DNA from: Paenochrobactrum gallinarii
GTDB taxonomy: Bacteria > Pseudomonadota > Alphaproteobacteria > Rhizobiales > Rhizobiaceae
Direction: 5' to 3'
Assembly (NCBI RefSeq): GCF_014205685.1
Contig: NZ_JACIIU010000001.1
Coordinates: 496,001 to 560,000, forward strand
DNA length: 64,000 nt
Program-made: the position numbers and the translations under genes
The notes under the pieces: model-generated
The model's database searches: none
What the model was told of the DNA's origin: nothing
What the model saw: only the letters and a program-made list of their open reading frames with translations
Shown: positions 25,707 to 34,441 of the stretch, one piece after another
Position numbering within the stretch: the stretch's first letter is position 1
Layout of the letters: the number at the start of each line of letters is the position of its first letter

Positions 25707-28016
25707 TTATGTTGATGAATGATGCGGTAACACAGAACCACTGCTACTGATAATCGGTCGCCCGATGTAATCACGCACAGATGCCACCGGCATTGGCTTA
25801 CCCATCAGGTAGCCTTGAATAAGATCAGCTCCCGCAGCAATGCGCACCAGCGCCAATTGCTCTTCAGTTTCAACACCTTCAACAGTCACACCCAAGCCCA
25901 GTTCATGGGACAAATGCGTCACCCCGCGCAACAACATCAGCGAGCGGCGATCTTCCACAATATTGCGCACAAAAGAACGATCAACTTTCACTTTGGTCAG
26001 CGGTAGCGAGTTCAGATAGCTCAAGCTGGAATAGCCGGTACCAAAATCATCCAGTGCAATATTGATGCCTTCGTTTTTCAAAGATTGCAGCACCAATGCA
26101 GTATTATAACCATCATTGATGATCGCACTTTCCGTTACTTCAACTTCAAGAAGATGGGGCGGAAGTTTCGCATTGCTCAAAGCATCGGCGATCATCAGTG
26201 TGATATTGGTATTGGCCAGATCAATCGCAGACAGATTGACTGAAACACCCACTTCACCGCCCCATTGCGCACAATCCAAACAAGCCTGCCGCAACATAAA
26301 ACGGGTGATCTCGGAGATAATCCCCATCTCCTCAGCCAGAGGAATATATTCAGCAGGAGAAATAGCGCCAAGTTCGGGATGCTCCCAACGTGACAATGCC
26401 TCGCATGCAACCACTCGTAATGAATGGGCACTGACAATCGGCTGATAAACGACAGTCAAAGCGCAATCCGTAATCGCTTTGCGAAGCTCACCCTTCAAAC
26501 GCTGGCGATTACGATATTTAACATCCATCGCCTCTTCAAAAATCGCCCATTTTTTATGTTCATTGGACTTAGCTTCATATAATGCCAGATCGGCACGAAT
26601 ATGCATATCACTGACGTTGCATTTGCCTGCCTCACAAATCGCAACCCCCATATTAACATGAACGAGAATTTGCGCTGCTTCCAGCTTATAAATGCCGGTA
26701 ACCGTATCCAGAATATGCAGAACTATAGCTTCGATATCATCATGATGATCAAGCTTGGCGACATAAACAACAAATTCGTCTCCGCCGAAGCGCGAGACAA
26801 CAAAACACTTGGAATCCAGTTCACCCAACCGCACGGCAAAAAGCCTGAGCAGCTCATCACCGGCATGATGACCGAGTGTATCATTGACATGTTTGAAATG
26901 ATTAATGTCGATAACGATAAGGCCGGAATAAGGAACTTTCGGGTTTTGCGCTTTCAATGAGCGCACCATCGTATCAAAATAACTGCGGTTCGGTAGTCCG
27001 GTCAGGCTGTCATAACGTGCCATATGCTGAATTTGCGCTTCCGCTTCAACACGCTGTGTCACGTCATCCAGAATGAGAACCGGCCCGCCGTCTTCACGCT
27101 GGTTGCCGATACATTCCACATAGCGATTATTGGCAAACTGAAAAATATCACGTTTGCGCAAGCCGCTTAAGATTTCATCCATCCGCGCGCTGACATTGCG
27201 GAAATCATTATGCGGGAAAACGCCTTGTAAACTGCAATAGCGCAAAACCGTTTCGATCGAGCGGCCTTGTATTCTGGTGCCCTCCGCTATGCGCAGCATT
27301 TCAATGGCACGATCATTAATGACAGAGATTTTCTTATCGCCGTCAAACATAATCAGCCCTTGCGGCATATTATTCAGTGCCGCATCAAAACGGCCAGCGA
27401 CTATAGAGAGACTGTGCTTACCCATAATCGCTTCAAATAAGAAGCGGCGCAAACCATTAGCCATCTGAATATTGGTTAGAAAATATGGAACCAATAACAG
27501 TCCGGCAACCATCTGAAAGCGTGTGCCGCCAAGAAAAAACCCAAGCAGGACCGGCACGATTGCCGAGATCGACATTAATAGCACTGCCGCGGCAGAAGGA
27601 TAATTACGCCCGACAATTGAGGCAACAGACCCCATTAAAACCGCAAGACTGGTTAGTTCGGCAAATGAATCGCGGGCAACATAAGTGCTGTAGAAACAAA
27701 CAAGACCGAGCAGTAAGCACACAAAAGAGGCGCCAATCAGATAGCGCCCTTCCCAATGGTTTAATTGCTCATGGGTCATTGCTTCTGTTCTGGCGCGGTC
27801 AAAACGTGACATGTCAAACAAGCGTCCACTTGTGACAACGCAAAAACCAACACAAAACCAAAGATAAGCCACATCACGGGTTTTAAGGAAAATGACACCG
27901 CACCCAACCAGATGCGCGATCAGGCCGAACCAAAGGGTTGTCCGGTGCCCGTAGAGCGACCGCATAAAAGATAGCCGAACATCTTCTGGTATGTCGGTGC
28001 GCCGGCCTATTGCCAT
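25707..28016 (-). CDS. Membrane GGDEF-EAL cyclic-di-GMP protein
   Basis: A 769-residue protein: about six transmembrane helices (residues 25-190), a PAS-like domain (about 205-330), a GGDEF domain with intact FGGDEF and an EAL domain with EALSRW, NLSAIDLAN and DDFGTGYSSL. Both the diguanylate cyclase and the phosphodiesterase signatures look complete, so it may be bifunctional, with the membrane part and PAS deciding the direction. AAGGAG precedes the ATG. It lies upstream of the N-acyltransferase with a 148-base gap, on the same strand. The signal sensed is unknown. Confidence 0.93.
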   Translation of the reverse strand: MAIGRRTDIPEDVRLSFMRSLYGHRTTLWFGLIAHLVGCGVIFLKTRDVAYLWFCVGFCVVTSGRLFDMSRFDRARTEAMTHEQLNHWEGRYLIGASFVCLLLGLVCFYSTYVARDSFAELTSLAVLMGSVASIVGRNYPSAAAVLLMSISAIVPVLLGFFLGGTRFQMVAGLLLVPYFLTNIQMANGLRRFLFEAIMGKHSLSIVAGRFDAALNNMPQGLIMFDGDKKISVINDRAIEMLRIAEGTRIQGRSIETVLRYCSLQGVFPHNDFRNVSARMDEILSGLRKRDIFQFANNRYVECIGNQREDGGPVLILDDVTQRVEAEAQIQHMARYDSLTGLPNRSYFDTMVRSLKAQNPKVPYSGLIVIDINHFKHVNDTLGHHAGDELLRLFAVRLGELDSKCFVVSRFGGDEFVVYVAKLDHHDDIEAIVLHILDTVTGIYKLEAAQILVHVNMGVAICEAGKCNVSDMHIRADLALYEAKSNEHKKWAIFEEAMDVKYRNRQRLKGELRKAITDCALTVVYQPIVSAHSLRVVACEALSRWEHPELGAISPAEYIPLAEEMGIISEITRFMLRQACLDCAQWGGEVGVSVNLSAIDLANTNITLMIADALSNAKLPPHLLEVEVTESAIINDGYNTALVLQSLKNEGINIALDDFGTGYSSLSYLNSLPLTKVKVDRSFVRNIVEDRRSLMLLRGVTHLSHELGLGVTVEGVETEEQLALVRIAAGADLIQGYLMGKPMPVASVRDYIGRPIISSSGSVLPHHSST

Positions 28017-28332
28017 TTTTTACCCAATTCTCCTTAATTGGTGTTTTATAGCGTTAATCAATTAAAAAATGATTTCCAATAACAAACCAATTAGTTGTAT
28101 TTACAGCAATATTTACAACCGACTTTCGAGGGCAAAATATATTTAAAGTAATAAATAATATTACGCGCACCCCAACTGCAAGAGTCAATAACTTTAAACT
28201 CATGCATAATTTTTAGAACAACTATTACAAGTAGACGGAAAATGAGGCATTTCTCTTGCACATATATCCATACAAAAAGCTGACCCCAATTTTTGACACA
28301 TCGATATAAAACTGCAACCTGTCAGTTATCAC
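28017..28332. other. AT-rich 316-base gap
   Basis: No gene is seen. The half next to the GGDEF-EAL gene should contain its promoter, and contains the near-repeated TATTTACA units around 28098-28120; nothing else could be supported. Confidence 0.5.
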
Positions 28333-29076
28333 TTACAAATTATGGCCGCCATCAATCGTGATTATTGCACCGGTCATGTAAGCACTCGCATCCGAAGCCA
28401 GCATCAAAACCGCACCATCCAGATCGCATAATTCGCCCAGACGGCGCATCGGATTTTGTGCTTTTAAAAAGCCTGCCGCAGGTCCGTTCAGCAAGTCAGA
28501 ATTAATACCAGTTGGAAACCAGCCTGGCGCAAGTGCATTGACACGAATGGAATTAGACGCCCATTCAACAGCCAAGGCACGGGTCATCTGTGAAATAGCT
28601 GCCTTAGACATTGAATAAGCAGCCGCACCTTTTTGCACCCGCTCAGCCAAAATACTGGTTGTGTTGATAATAACACCGGCTTTTTTCGCAGCAATCATCC
28701 TTTTTGCAGCTGTTTGTGCCACCATAAATGCACCAGCCACATTCACGTTAAAGATATGCGTAAGCATGTCATAACTTGTATCAATCGCACGCGCCTGATG
28801 TGCCACACCAGCATTATTGAAAACAACATCCACCACACCAAACTCGGCTTCAGCCTCGTCAAAAATACGTGTCACATCCTCTTGCCTGGTCACATCGGCG
28901 GTGACGTAATATACACGGTCCGAACAGAACTCCGGCTCATCTTGTGTAAAACCCACACACACAACATATGCACCATGTTCTGCCAGAAGTGTAACGATCC
29001 GCTGCCCGATACCAGACGACCCGCCTGTCACCACAATGACTTTATCCTTGACAGAAAATAGCTCGCTGCCCGCCAT
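28333..29076 (-). CDS. SDR-family oxidoreductase
   Basis: A 247-residue classical short-chain dehydrogenase/reductase. The cofactor motif is VTGGSSGIGQRI (about 16-27), the structural motif NNAG is at about 90-93, and the catalytic Ser (NTTSILAER), Tyr and Lys (YSMSKAA) follow; the C-terminus AIITIDGGHNL is standard. An Asp at the end of the second strand cannot be identified clearly, so NAD or NADP preference is open. Together with the divergent amidotransferase-like hydrolase, the 2-hydroxyacid dehydrogenase and the LacI regulator it may form a sugar-acid or hydroxyacid pathway. Confidence 0.9.
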   Translation of the reverse strand: MAGSELFSVKDKVIVVTGGSSGIGQRIVTLLAEHGAYVVCVGFTQDEPEFCSDRVYYVTADVTRQEDVTRIFDEAEAEFGVVDVVFNNAGVAHQARAIDTSYDMLTHIFNVNVAGAFMVAQTAAKRMIAAKKAGVIINTTSILAERVQKGAAAYSMSKAAISQMTRALAVEWASNSIRVNALAPGWFPTGINSDLLNGPAAGFLKAQNPMRRLGELCDLDGAVLMLASDASAYMTGAIITIDGGHNL

Positions 29077-29383
29077 ACTTCCCCACAGTGTTAAATTTTC
29101 TTCTTACCAATTGGTCATAATATAGTTTTAAAACAACCCACAAGGCTATTAGACAAAAACTTTTGCCCGATCTGGGAGATAATCCGTATTCCTTTGATAT
29201 AAACGGCACTTACACACAATCTGCCCTCATCAATCCGATATTGCTTCCCGATTATCGCCAGTTAATCCAACAAAAAGAATTTTCATCCGGCCATTGCATA
29301 TTGTTGGATTTTTGAGAAAACTCCGCATCAGTTTACTATTCAGGCACAACAACAATAATTACAATTTATTACAGGGTTATTAT
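29077..29383. other. Divergent gap with hairpin and orphan frame
   Basis: An inverted repeat ATCCAACAA (29265-29273) and TTGTTGGAT (29301-29309), followed by TTTTGA, resembles a terminator. A 50-60-codon stretch open on the plus strand up to TGA at 29313-29315 reads like protein (for example DLGDNPYSFDINGTYTQSAL) but has no ATG or ribosome binding site; it may be a gene remnant or chance. Confidence 0.35.
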
Positions 29384-30145
29384 ATGTCCCACACAAAGCG
29401 TCCGCTTGTTGCCATTCCCTCAGACCTCAAAACAATCAATAATGTCAGCTGGCATGCCGTATCCGAACAGTATCTCATCGCCGCCGCTGAAATTGCAGGG
29501 CTTACCCCGATCATAATTCCGGCAATGGGTGATGCAATCAGCATTGACACTGTTCTGGATGCCGTGGACGGCGTACTGCTTTCCGGTGCTGTGTCAAATA
29601 TCTATCCCGATCATTATGGCGTTGAAGCTGACAGTACTTATGAGCCTTTTGATCAGGCGCGTGATGCCACCACGCTGCCGCTTATTCGTAAAGCAATTGA
29701 AAAAGGTGTGCCTCTTTTGGCAATCTGCCGCGGGCTACAAGAGCTCAATGTGGCATTGGGTGGCTCATTGGCAACTGAAATTCATGAGATTGATGGTCGT
29801 AATGACCATCGGTCACCCACAAGCGATATTCGTGATGAGTGCTATCGCCTTTCCCATCCGGTTACGATAGAGCCGGATTCATGCCTTGCAACCATCATCA
29901 ATGCACAAACAATTACCGTTAACTCTCTGCATCGTCAGGCGATCGACAATTTAGCACCAGGCCTGAGCGTCGAAGCTATGGCCGAGGATGGCACCATTGA
30001 AGCAGTATCGGTGAAAGATGCCAAAACTTTTGCCCTTGGCACACAATGGCACCCGGAATATTGGGCAAAAACTGATGCGCCATCACGCCGGATTTTCGAA
30101 GCATTTGGTGATGCCGTGCGCGCTCACCATCAAAATCGTGACTGA
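29384..30145 (+). CDS. Gamma-glutamyl-GABA hydrolase-family protein
   Basis: A 253-residue class I glutamine amidotransferase-like hydrolase (peptidase C26, PuuD group). The nucleophile Cys is in AICRGLQELNVALGG (about 115-129) and the catalytic His/Glu pair in LGTQWHPEYW (about 224-233). PuuD hydrolyses gamma-glutamyl-GABA in the putrescine pathway, but no other puu genes are nearby, so the substrate may be another gamma-glutamyl amide. ATG at 29384 is chosen; the frame continues upstream but CAGGG lies ten bases before this codon and the family starts here. Confidence 0.88.
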   Translation: MSHTKRPLVAIPSDLKTINNVSWHAVSEQYLIAAAEIAGLTPIIIPAMGDAISIDTVLDAVDGVLLSGAVSNIYPDHYGVEADSTYEPFDQARDATTLPLIRKAIEKGVPLLAICRGLQELNVALGGSLATEIHEIDGRNDHRSPTSDIRDECYRLSHPVTIEPDSCLATIINAQTITVNSLHRQAIDNLAPGLSVEAMAEDGTIEAVSVKDAKTFALGTQWHPEYWAKTDAPSRRIFEAFGDAVRAHHQNRD

Positions 30146-30162
30146 ATGCACGTTATATTTCC

Positions 30163-30202
30163 AAAAAAGCCCCGCGCCGGACAACCAGTGCGTGGCTTTT
30201 TT
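30163..30202. terminator. Bidirectional terminator
   Basis: AAAAAAGCC (30163-30171) and GGCTTTTTT (30194-30202) pair around an imperfectly paired GC-rich centre between convergent genes. Confidence 0.8.
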
Positions 30203-30205
30203 CAA

Positions 30206-31177
30206 TTAATATTTGCGTGTTACTGTTTGAGTTTCAAAGACGGGTGTCACCACCTCACCTGAGCCAAACCAGCCGAGCAGATTATCAATCACCAGATTGC
30301 TCATATTCAGTCTGGTCAGTTCCGAAGCCGATGCAATATGCGGCAGCAACACGACATTCTCCATTTGCATCAGTTCTTCCGGCACATGCGGTTCTTTTTC
30401 AAACACATCAAGACCGGCAGCAGCAATCACACCATCTTGCAGCGCTTTGATGAGGGCTTTTTCATCCACCAGCGAGCCACGGCCGACATTAATCAAAACG
30501 CCGTTTTTGCCTAAAGCTGCCAGCACATCTTTATTCACCGCATGATTGGTTTCCGCACTTGCCGGTGCCACCAAAATCAAGGTGTCGACAGCTTCCGCAA
30601 GCTCAATCAAGCTTGGATAATAAGTATAAGAAACATCAGCCGCTTTGCTGCGATTATGATAAGAAACCGGCAGATTGAAAGCTTCCACGCGTCGCGCGAT
30701 CGCCTTACCGATGCGACCAAGACCAAAAATGCCGACTTTACGTTCACGCAATGATAATTTGGAGAGCGGATAGCCGCCTTGTTGCCATTTACCTTGCAAC
30801 AGATGGTTCTGCGCGCGTGGCAATTCACGCACTGTATTAATCAGCAAGCCAAGCGCGGTGTCGGCCACTTCTTCGGTCAGCACATCCGGCGTATTGGTGA
30901 CCATGATATTTTTTTGCGCCGCATATCGCGCATCAATACCATCATAACCAACGCCAAAATTGCTGATGATTTCCAAATTCGGCAGCTGATCCATCAGACT
31001 GTTCGGAAGTCTGACCCCGATACTGTTAATGACAGCTTTAATCGCCGGCTTTGCATCCGCGTCAAGCTTGCTGCTATCACCATCAACCAAATGGATCAGA
31101 TCAAATTCAGGCTTTAACCGTTCCAGCACTGTTGTGTTAAACTTGCCCAAAACCAGTATTGTCTGTTTCTGACCCAT
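30206..31177 (-). CDS. D-2-hydroxyacid dehydrogenase (GhrB/GyaR-like)
   Basis: A 323-residue NAD(P)-dependent D-isomer-specific 2-hydroxyacid dehydrogenase, reducing glyoxylate, hydroxypyruvate or a related 2-oxoacid. The cofactor motif is GIFGLGRIGKAIA (about 148-160), the substrate Arg is in NVGRGSLVDE (about 229-238), the Glu in DVFEKEPHVP and the catalytic His in LLPHIASAS (about 281-289). It lies 27 bases downstream of a LacI-type regulator on the same strand and is probably cotranscribed with it. Confidence 0.92.
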   Translation of the reverse strand: MGQKQTILVLGKFNTTVLERLKPEFDLIHLVDGDSSKLDADAKPAIKAVINSIGVRLPNSLMDQLPNLEIISNFGVGYDGIDARYAAQKNIMVTNTPDVLTEEVADTALGLLINTVRELPRAQNHLLQGKWQQGGYPLSKLSLRERKVGIFGLGRIGKAIARRVEAFNLPVSYHNRSKAADVSYTYYPSLIELAEAVDTLILVAPASAETNHAVNKDVLAALGKNGVLINVGRGSLVDEKALIKALQDGVIAAAGLDVFEKEPHVPEELMQMENVVLLPHIASASELTRLNMSNLVIDNLLGWFGSGEVVTPVFETQTVTRKY

Positions 31178-31204
31178 TCCGGCATCCTTTGAATTATAAT
31201 ATTG

Positions 31205-32224
31205 TCAGCTTTTCTTCGGCTTTGTTGTCGATTGACGAATATGCAACTCCGGGTGGATCAATTCCTGCGGCACCGGCACCGGCACACCGTTGAGCTGATC
31301 AAGCAAGGCACGCGCTGCACGGCGTCCTACTTCGCGCTGGCCGTTCCAGACAGTTGTCAATGCCGGTGTGGCAATAGCGGCCTCTTCAAGATCATCGTAA
31401 CCGGTAACCGAAATATCTTCACCCGGTATCAGCCCTGCACGGGCAATACCATTCATCAAACCAATAGCGGTCAGATCATTCCAGCAGACTGCCGCGGTCG
31501 GTTTGTCTTTAAGAGCCAAAAATTGCGGCGCGACTTCAAAGCCGCCCTGCTTGGTACGCGGCCCCTGAATGCGCCATTCAGGTTTAACTTCGAGACCCGC
31601 TTTTTCCATCGCCGTCATATAACCGCGATAACGGTCGCGACCAGTGGAGGTCTGATCGGTTCCCCCGACCATCGCGATCTTCTTGTGACCAAGCGAAATC
31701 AGATGATTGGTGGCAAGGCTCATGCCATAAGCATCATCACCACGGAAAACCGGCGCATCGACACCTTCAACGCTACGTGCAATCAGCACGATCGGCAGGC
31801 CGTTATCCTCGGCAAGCTGAATGTCTTCTGCAGGCGTGCCAATCGCCGGCGACATAATAACGCCATCCGCACCAAGCTGTAATAAAGTGTCGATAAATGT
31901 ACGCTGCTTTTCCAACTGGTCATAATGATTGGAAAGAATGAATGTCTGGCGCGAGCGATCAAGCTCGGTTTCAATCGAGCGCAAAATCTCAGCAAAAAAC
32001 GGGTTCATGATGTCATGCACCACCACGCCGACAATGCCGGAACGCGATGTGCGCAGACTGGCCGCACGGCGATTATAAATATAACCGATCTCGCGGGCAT
32101 GTTCTTTAATCTTGTCGCGGGTCTGATCAGCCACCAAAGGGCTGTCACGCAATGCCAGTGAAACGGTCGCAGTGGAAACACCCAATGCATCAGCAATGGT
32201 GGATAGCTTAATTTTTTGAGCCAC
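31205..32224 (-). CDS. LacI-family transcriptional regulator
   Basis: A 339-residue LacI/GalR regulator: N-terminal helix-turn-helix and hinge (KLSTIADALGVSTATVSLALRD to about residue 60), then a periplasmic-binding-protein-like effector domain (GVVVHDIMNPFFAEILRSIE). The start is GTG at 32224 with CAGGAGG upstream. Position first in a unit with the 2-hydroxyacid dehydrogenase and divergent from the creatininase-family gene suggests it controls both. The effector is unknown; sugar acids are common for this family in Rhizobiales. Confidence 0.93.
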   Translation of the reverse strand: MAQKIKLSTIADALGVSTATVSLALRDSPLVADQTRDKIKEHAREIGYIYNRRAASLRTSRSGIVGVVVHDIMNPFFAEILRSIETELDRSRQTFILSNHYDQLEKQRTFIDTLLQLGADGVIMSPAIGTPAEDIQLAEDNGLPIVLIARSVEGVDAPVFRGDDAYGMSLATNHLISLGHKKIAMVGGTDQTSTGRDRYRGYMTAMEKAGLEVKPEWRIQGPRTKQGGFEVAPQFLALKDKPTAAVCWNDLTAIGLMNGIARAGLIPGEDISVTGYDDLEEAAIATPALTTVWNGQREVGRRAARALLDQLNGVPVPVPQELIHPELHIRQSTTKPKKS

Positions 32225-32249
32225 GACGCCTCCTGTTCAACCCCCGTTA

Positions 32250-32328
32250 ACCTGATATTTTTCAGGTCGCTTCCCGCTTTTGCAGGTCACTGCTGCATAT
32301 TTTTACATCAGCATGCACATAAATATGC
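32250..32328. promoter_or_regulatory. Inverted repeats in LacI divergent promoter
   Basis: ACCTGA-N6-TCAGGT at 32250-32267 is an operator-sized palindrome, and GCATATTT (32295-32302) with AAATATGC (32321-32328) form a wider inverted repeat. Either could bind the LacI protein; neither has the classical central CG. Confidence 0.35.
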
Positions 32329-32383
32329 CTTATATAATAAGGTTTAGTAAATTGCTCTGGTAATGAGATCAATAAGGAATGAC

Positions 32384-32413
32384 ATGAATTCTGTCATTGC
32401 AGCGATAAATTGA
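32384..32413 (+). other. Nine-codon leader reading frame
   Basis: ATG at 32384 has an ideal AAGGA five bases upstream and encodes MNSVIAAIN before TGA. That stop overlaps the TTG start of the creatininase-family gene (ATTGA), which itself has no visible ribosome binding site, so translation could be coupled by re-initiation. Confidence 0.4.
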
Positions 32414-33201
32414 AGCTTACATCAAACGGAATGGTAAAAGTGACCTCTGAAACCGTCGAAAAGCCCGAAAAACAAAAAATTGCCGTTCTGCCGCTTGGTG
32501 CGCATGAACAGCACGGCAATCACCTGCCGTTTGAAACTGATACAATCATTGCGCAAGGCATTGCTGACCGCCTGCAAAAATCCATCTCAGGCAAGCTCGA
32601 TGTCATCTTTTTACCTGCTCAGGCAGTGGGTTATTCCATTGAACATATGGATGTTGCAGGCAGCAAAACCCTTGCCTTTGATGAAGCCGTCAATCAATGG
32701 ATTGCGGTTGGCGCTTATTTACATGCACAAGGCGTCCATAAATTAATGCTGCTCAATGCGCATGGCGGCAATTCTCCCCTCCTCACCATTGTTGCGACCG
32801 AATTACGTGTCCGTTTCAACATGCTGGTGGTTGCCACCAGCTGGACACGTTTTGGTGTGCCTGAAGGCTTAATCACTCCGCAAGACAAATCCCTCGACAT
32901 CCACGGCGGCTTTATTGAAACCTCAGTCATGCTGGCTTTGCGACCTGACCTTGTTGTGATGAGTAAGGCTGAGGATTTCGGCAACCGTCAGTCGGAATTC
33001 ATTCAAAACTTCAAACATCTTCGCGCCTATGGCCCCCATGCCTTCGGCTGGAAAATGAGCGATTTGAACGAAAAAGGTGTGGCCGGCAATGCACAAGCTG
33101 CCAATGCGCAAGCCGGTGAAAAGCTGATTGCCCATGCAGTCAAAGGTTTAAGCGAATTACTGGATGATATCAGCCGCTTTGATTGTGCGGACTTAAAATA
33201 A
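32410..33201 (+). CDS. Creatininase-family amidohydrolase
   Basis: A 263-residue member of the creatininase/MftE-like metal hydrolases. Metal ligands are visible in GAHEQHGNHLPFETDT (about 31-46), then NAHGGN (about 115-120) and a Glu in GFIETSVML (about 165-173). Family members hydrolyse cyclic amides or act on peptides or formamides; creatinine itself is not assured, and no creatinase gene is present. TTG at 32410 is taken as start because of the overlapping leader frame; ATG at 32431 is possible. It is divergent from the LacI-type regulator. Confidence 0.85.
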   Translation: MKLTSNGMVKVTSETVEKPEKQKIAVLPLGAHEQHGNHLPFETDTIIAQGIADRLQKSISGKLDVIFLPAQAVGYSIEHMDVAGSKTLAFDEAVNQWIAVGAYLHAQGVHKLMLLNAHGGNSPLLTIVATELRVRFNMLVVATSWTRFGVPEGLITPQDKSLDIHGGFIETSVMLALRPDLVVMSKAEDFGNRQSEFIQNFKHLRAYGPHAFGWKMSDLNEKGVAGNAQAANAQAGEKLIAHAVKGLSELLDDISRFDCADLK

Positions 33202-33224
33202 GCACATCATAATGTGCATAAGTG

Positions 33225-33247
33225 TCTATGTAATAGTATAGCATTTC
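33225..33247. promoter_or_regulatory. Candidate Zur operator
   Basis: A 23-base imperfect palindrome with core ATGTAATA-G-TATAGCAT lies 63 bases before the COG0523 gene. It closely resembles the Zur box remembered for Rhizobiales (ATGTTATA-N-TATAACAT), differing at only two core positions. Repression in zinc-replete cells would be expected; this is inference. Confidence 0.6.
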
Positions 33248-33310
33248 ACGGATCGATTCCCTATATCCGTCTTCTGATTAAATCCGCATCCAAATTGAGA
33301 GGCGATCATT

Positions 33311-34438
33311 ATGAGCCAAGAGCAAACTGAAGCCGCAACCACGCCGAACCGTATTCCCGTTACCGTTCTTACCGGATATTTAGGCTCAGGAAAAACCACG
33401 CTCCTCAACCGTATCCTCACCGAAGCCCACGGCAAACGCTATGCCGTTGTGGTCAATGAATTTGGTGAAATCGGCATTGATAATGATCTGATCGTCGAAT
33501 CTGACGAAGAGATTTACGAAATGAACAATGGCTGCATTTGCTGCACCGTGCGTGGTGATCTTATCCGCGTGGTGGAAGGCTTGATGCGCCGTCCGGGTCG
33601 TTTTGATGCCATTATCGTTGAAACCACCGGCCTTGCCGATCCGGTGCCGGTTGCACAAACATTCTTGATGGATGACGATGTGCGCGCCAAAACCAGTCTT
33701 GATGCCGTTGTGGCTCTGGTAGATGCCAAGCATCTGCCGCTTCGCCTGAAAGACAGCCGCGAAGCAGAAGATCAGATCGCATTTGCTGATGTGGTACTGC
33801 TTAACAAAACCGATCTCGTCAGCGAAGATGAACTGGCCAAGATTGAAGCAACCGTGCGCGCCATCAACCCGCATGCCACCATCCACCGCACAGAGCGCGC
33901 CAATATCGCACTTGACCGCGTGCTGAACCGTGGCGCTTTTGATTTGCAGCGCGCGCTGGATAATGATCCGCATTTCCTTGATCACGACCATCCGGACCAT
34001 GTTTGCGGGCCTGATTGTGACCATGATCACGGACATGACCATCACCACCACCATCATGATCACGACCACAGCTGTGGCCCAGATTGCAACCATGACCATG
34101 GGCATGACCACGATCATGAACACGGCAAAGCATCCGACATTCATGATGTGACAGTGACATCAATTTCACTGCGTACCGGTGAATTGGATCCGGAGAAATT
34201 CTTCAGCTGGATTCAGGATATCACCCAAACCCAAGGCCCGAACATTCTGCGCCTTAAAGGTATTATGGCCTTTAAAAATGACAATGACCGCTATGTCATT
34301 CAGGGCGTACATATGATTATCGAAGGCGATCACCAGCGCCCTTGGAAGGATGATGAAAAACGCGAAAGCCGTCTTGTTTTCATCGGACGTAATCTTGACA
34401 AGGAAGCTCTGAAAGCCGGTTTCGAGGGCTGTAAATAA
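33311..34438 (+). CDS. COG0523 (CobW/ZNG1-type) GTPase metallochaperone
   Basis: A 375-residue G3E-family GTPase. The P-loop is GYLGSGKTT (22-30), the metal-binding CxCC motif is GCICC (74-78), and a His/Asp/Cys-rich stretch at about 222-280 contains two CGPDC-x-HDHGHD units in tandem, followed by the CobW C-terminal domain. Such proteins use GTP to load zinc (or another metal) into client proteins during metal shortage. The candidate Zur operator upstream and absence of cobalamin genes argue for the zinc branch rather than CobW proper. The start ATG follows GAGAGGCG; a WD40 gene begins four bases after the stop. Confidence 0.93.
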   Translation: MSQEQTEAATTPNRIPVTVLTGYLGSGKTTLLNRILTEAHGKRYAVVVNEFGEIGIDNDLIVESDEEIYEMNNGCICCTVRGDLIRVVEGLMRRPGRFDAIIVETTGLADPVPVAQTFLMDDDVRAKTSLDAVVALVDAKHLPLRLKDSREAEDQIAFADVVLLNKTDLVSEDELAKIEATVRAINPHATIHRTERANIALDRVLNRGAFDLQRALDNDPHFLDHDHPDHVCGPDCDHDHGHDHHHHHHDHDHSCGPDCNHDHGHDHDHEHGKASDIHDVTVTSISLRTGELDPEKFFSWIQDITQTQGPNILRLKGIMAFKNDNDRYVIQGVHMIIEGDHQRPWKDDEKRESRLVFIGRNLDKEALKAGFEGCK

Positions 34439-34441
34439 GCC

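Noticed and set aside
31202-31882. 226-codon plus-strand frame
   Set aside because: It is opposite the LacI-type regulator and has no start signal or family resemblance.
33386-34144. 252-codon minus-strand frame with a Met/Val-rich end, and apparent DNA repeats
   Set aside because: Both are explained by the His/Asp codons of the COG0523 gene on the plus strand.
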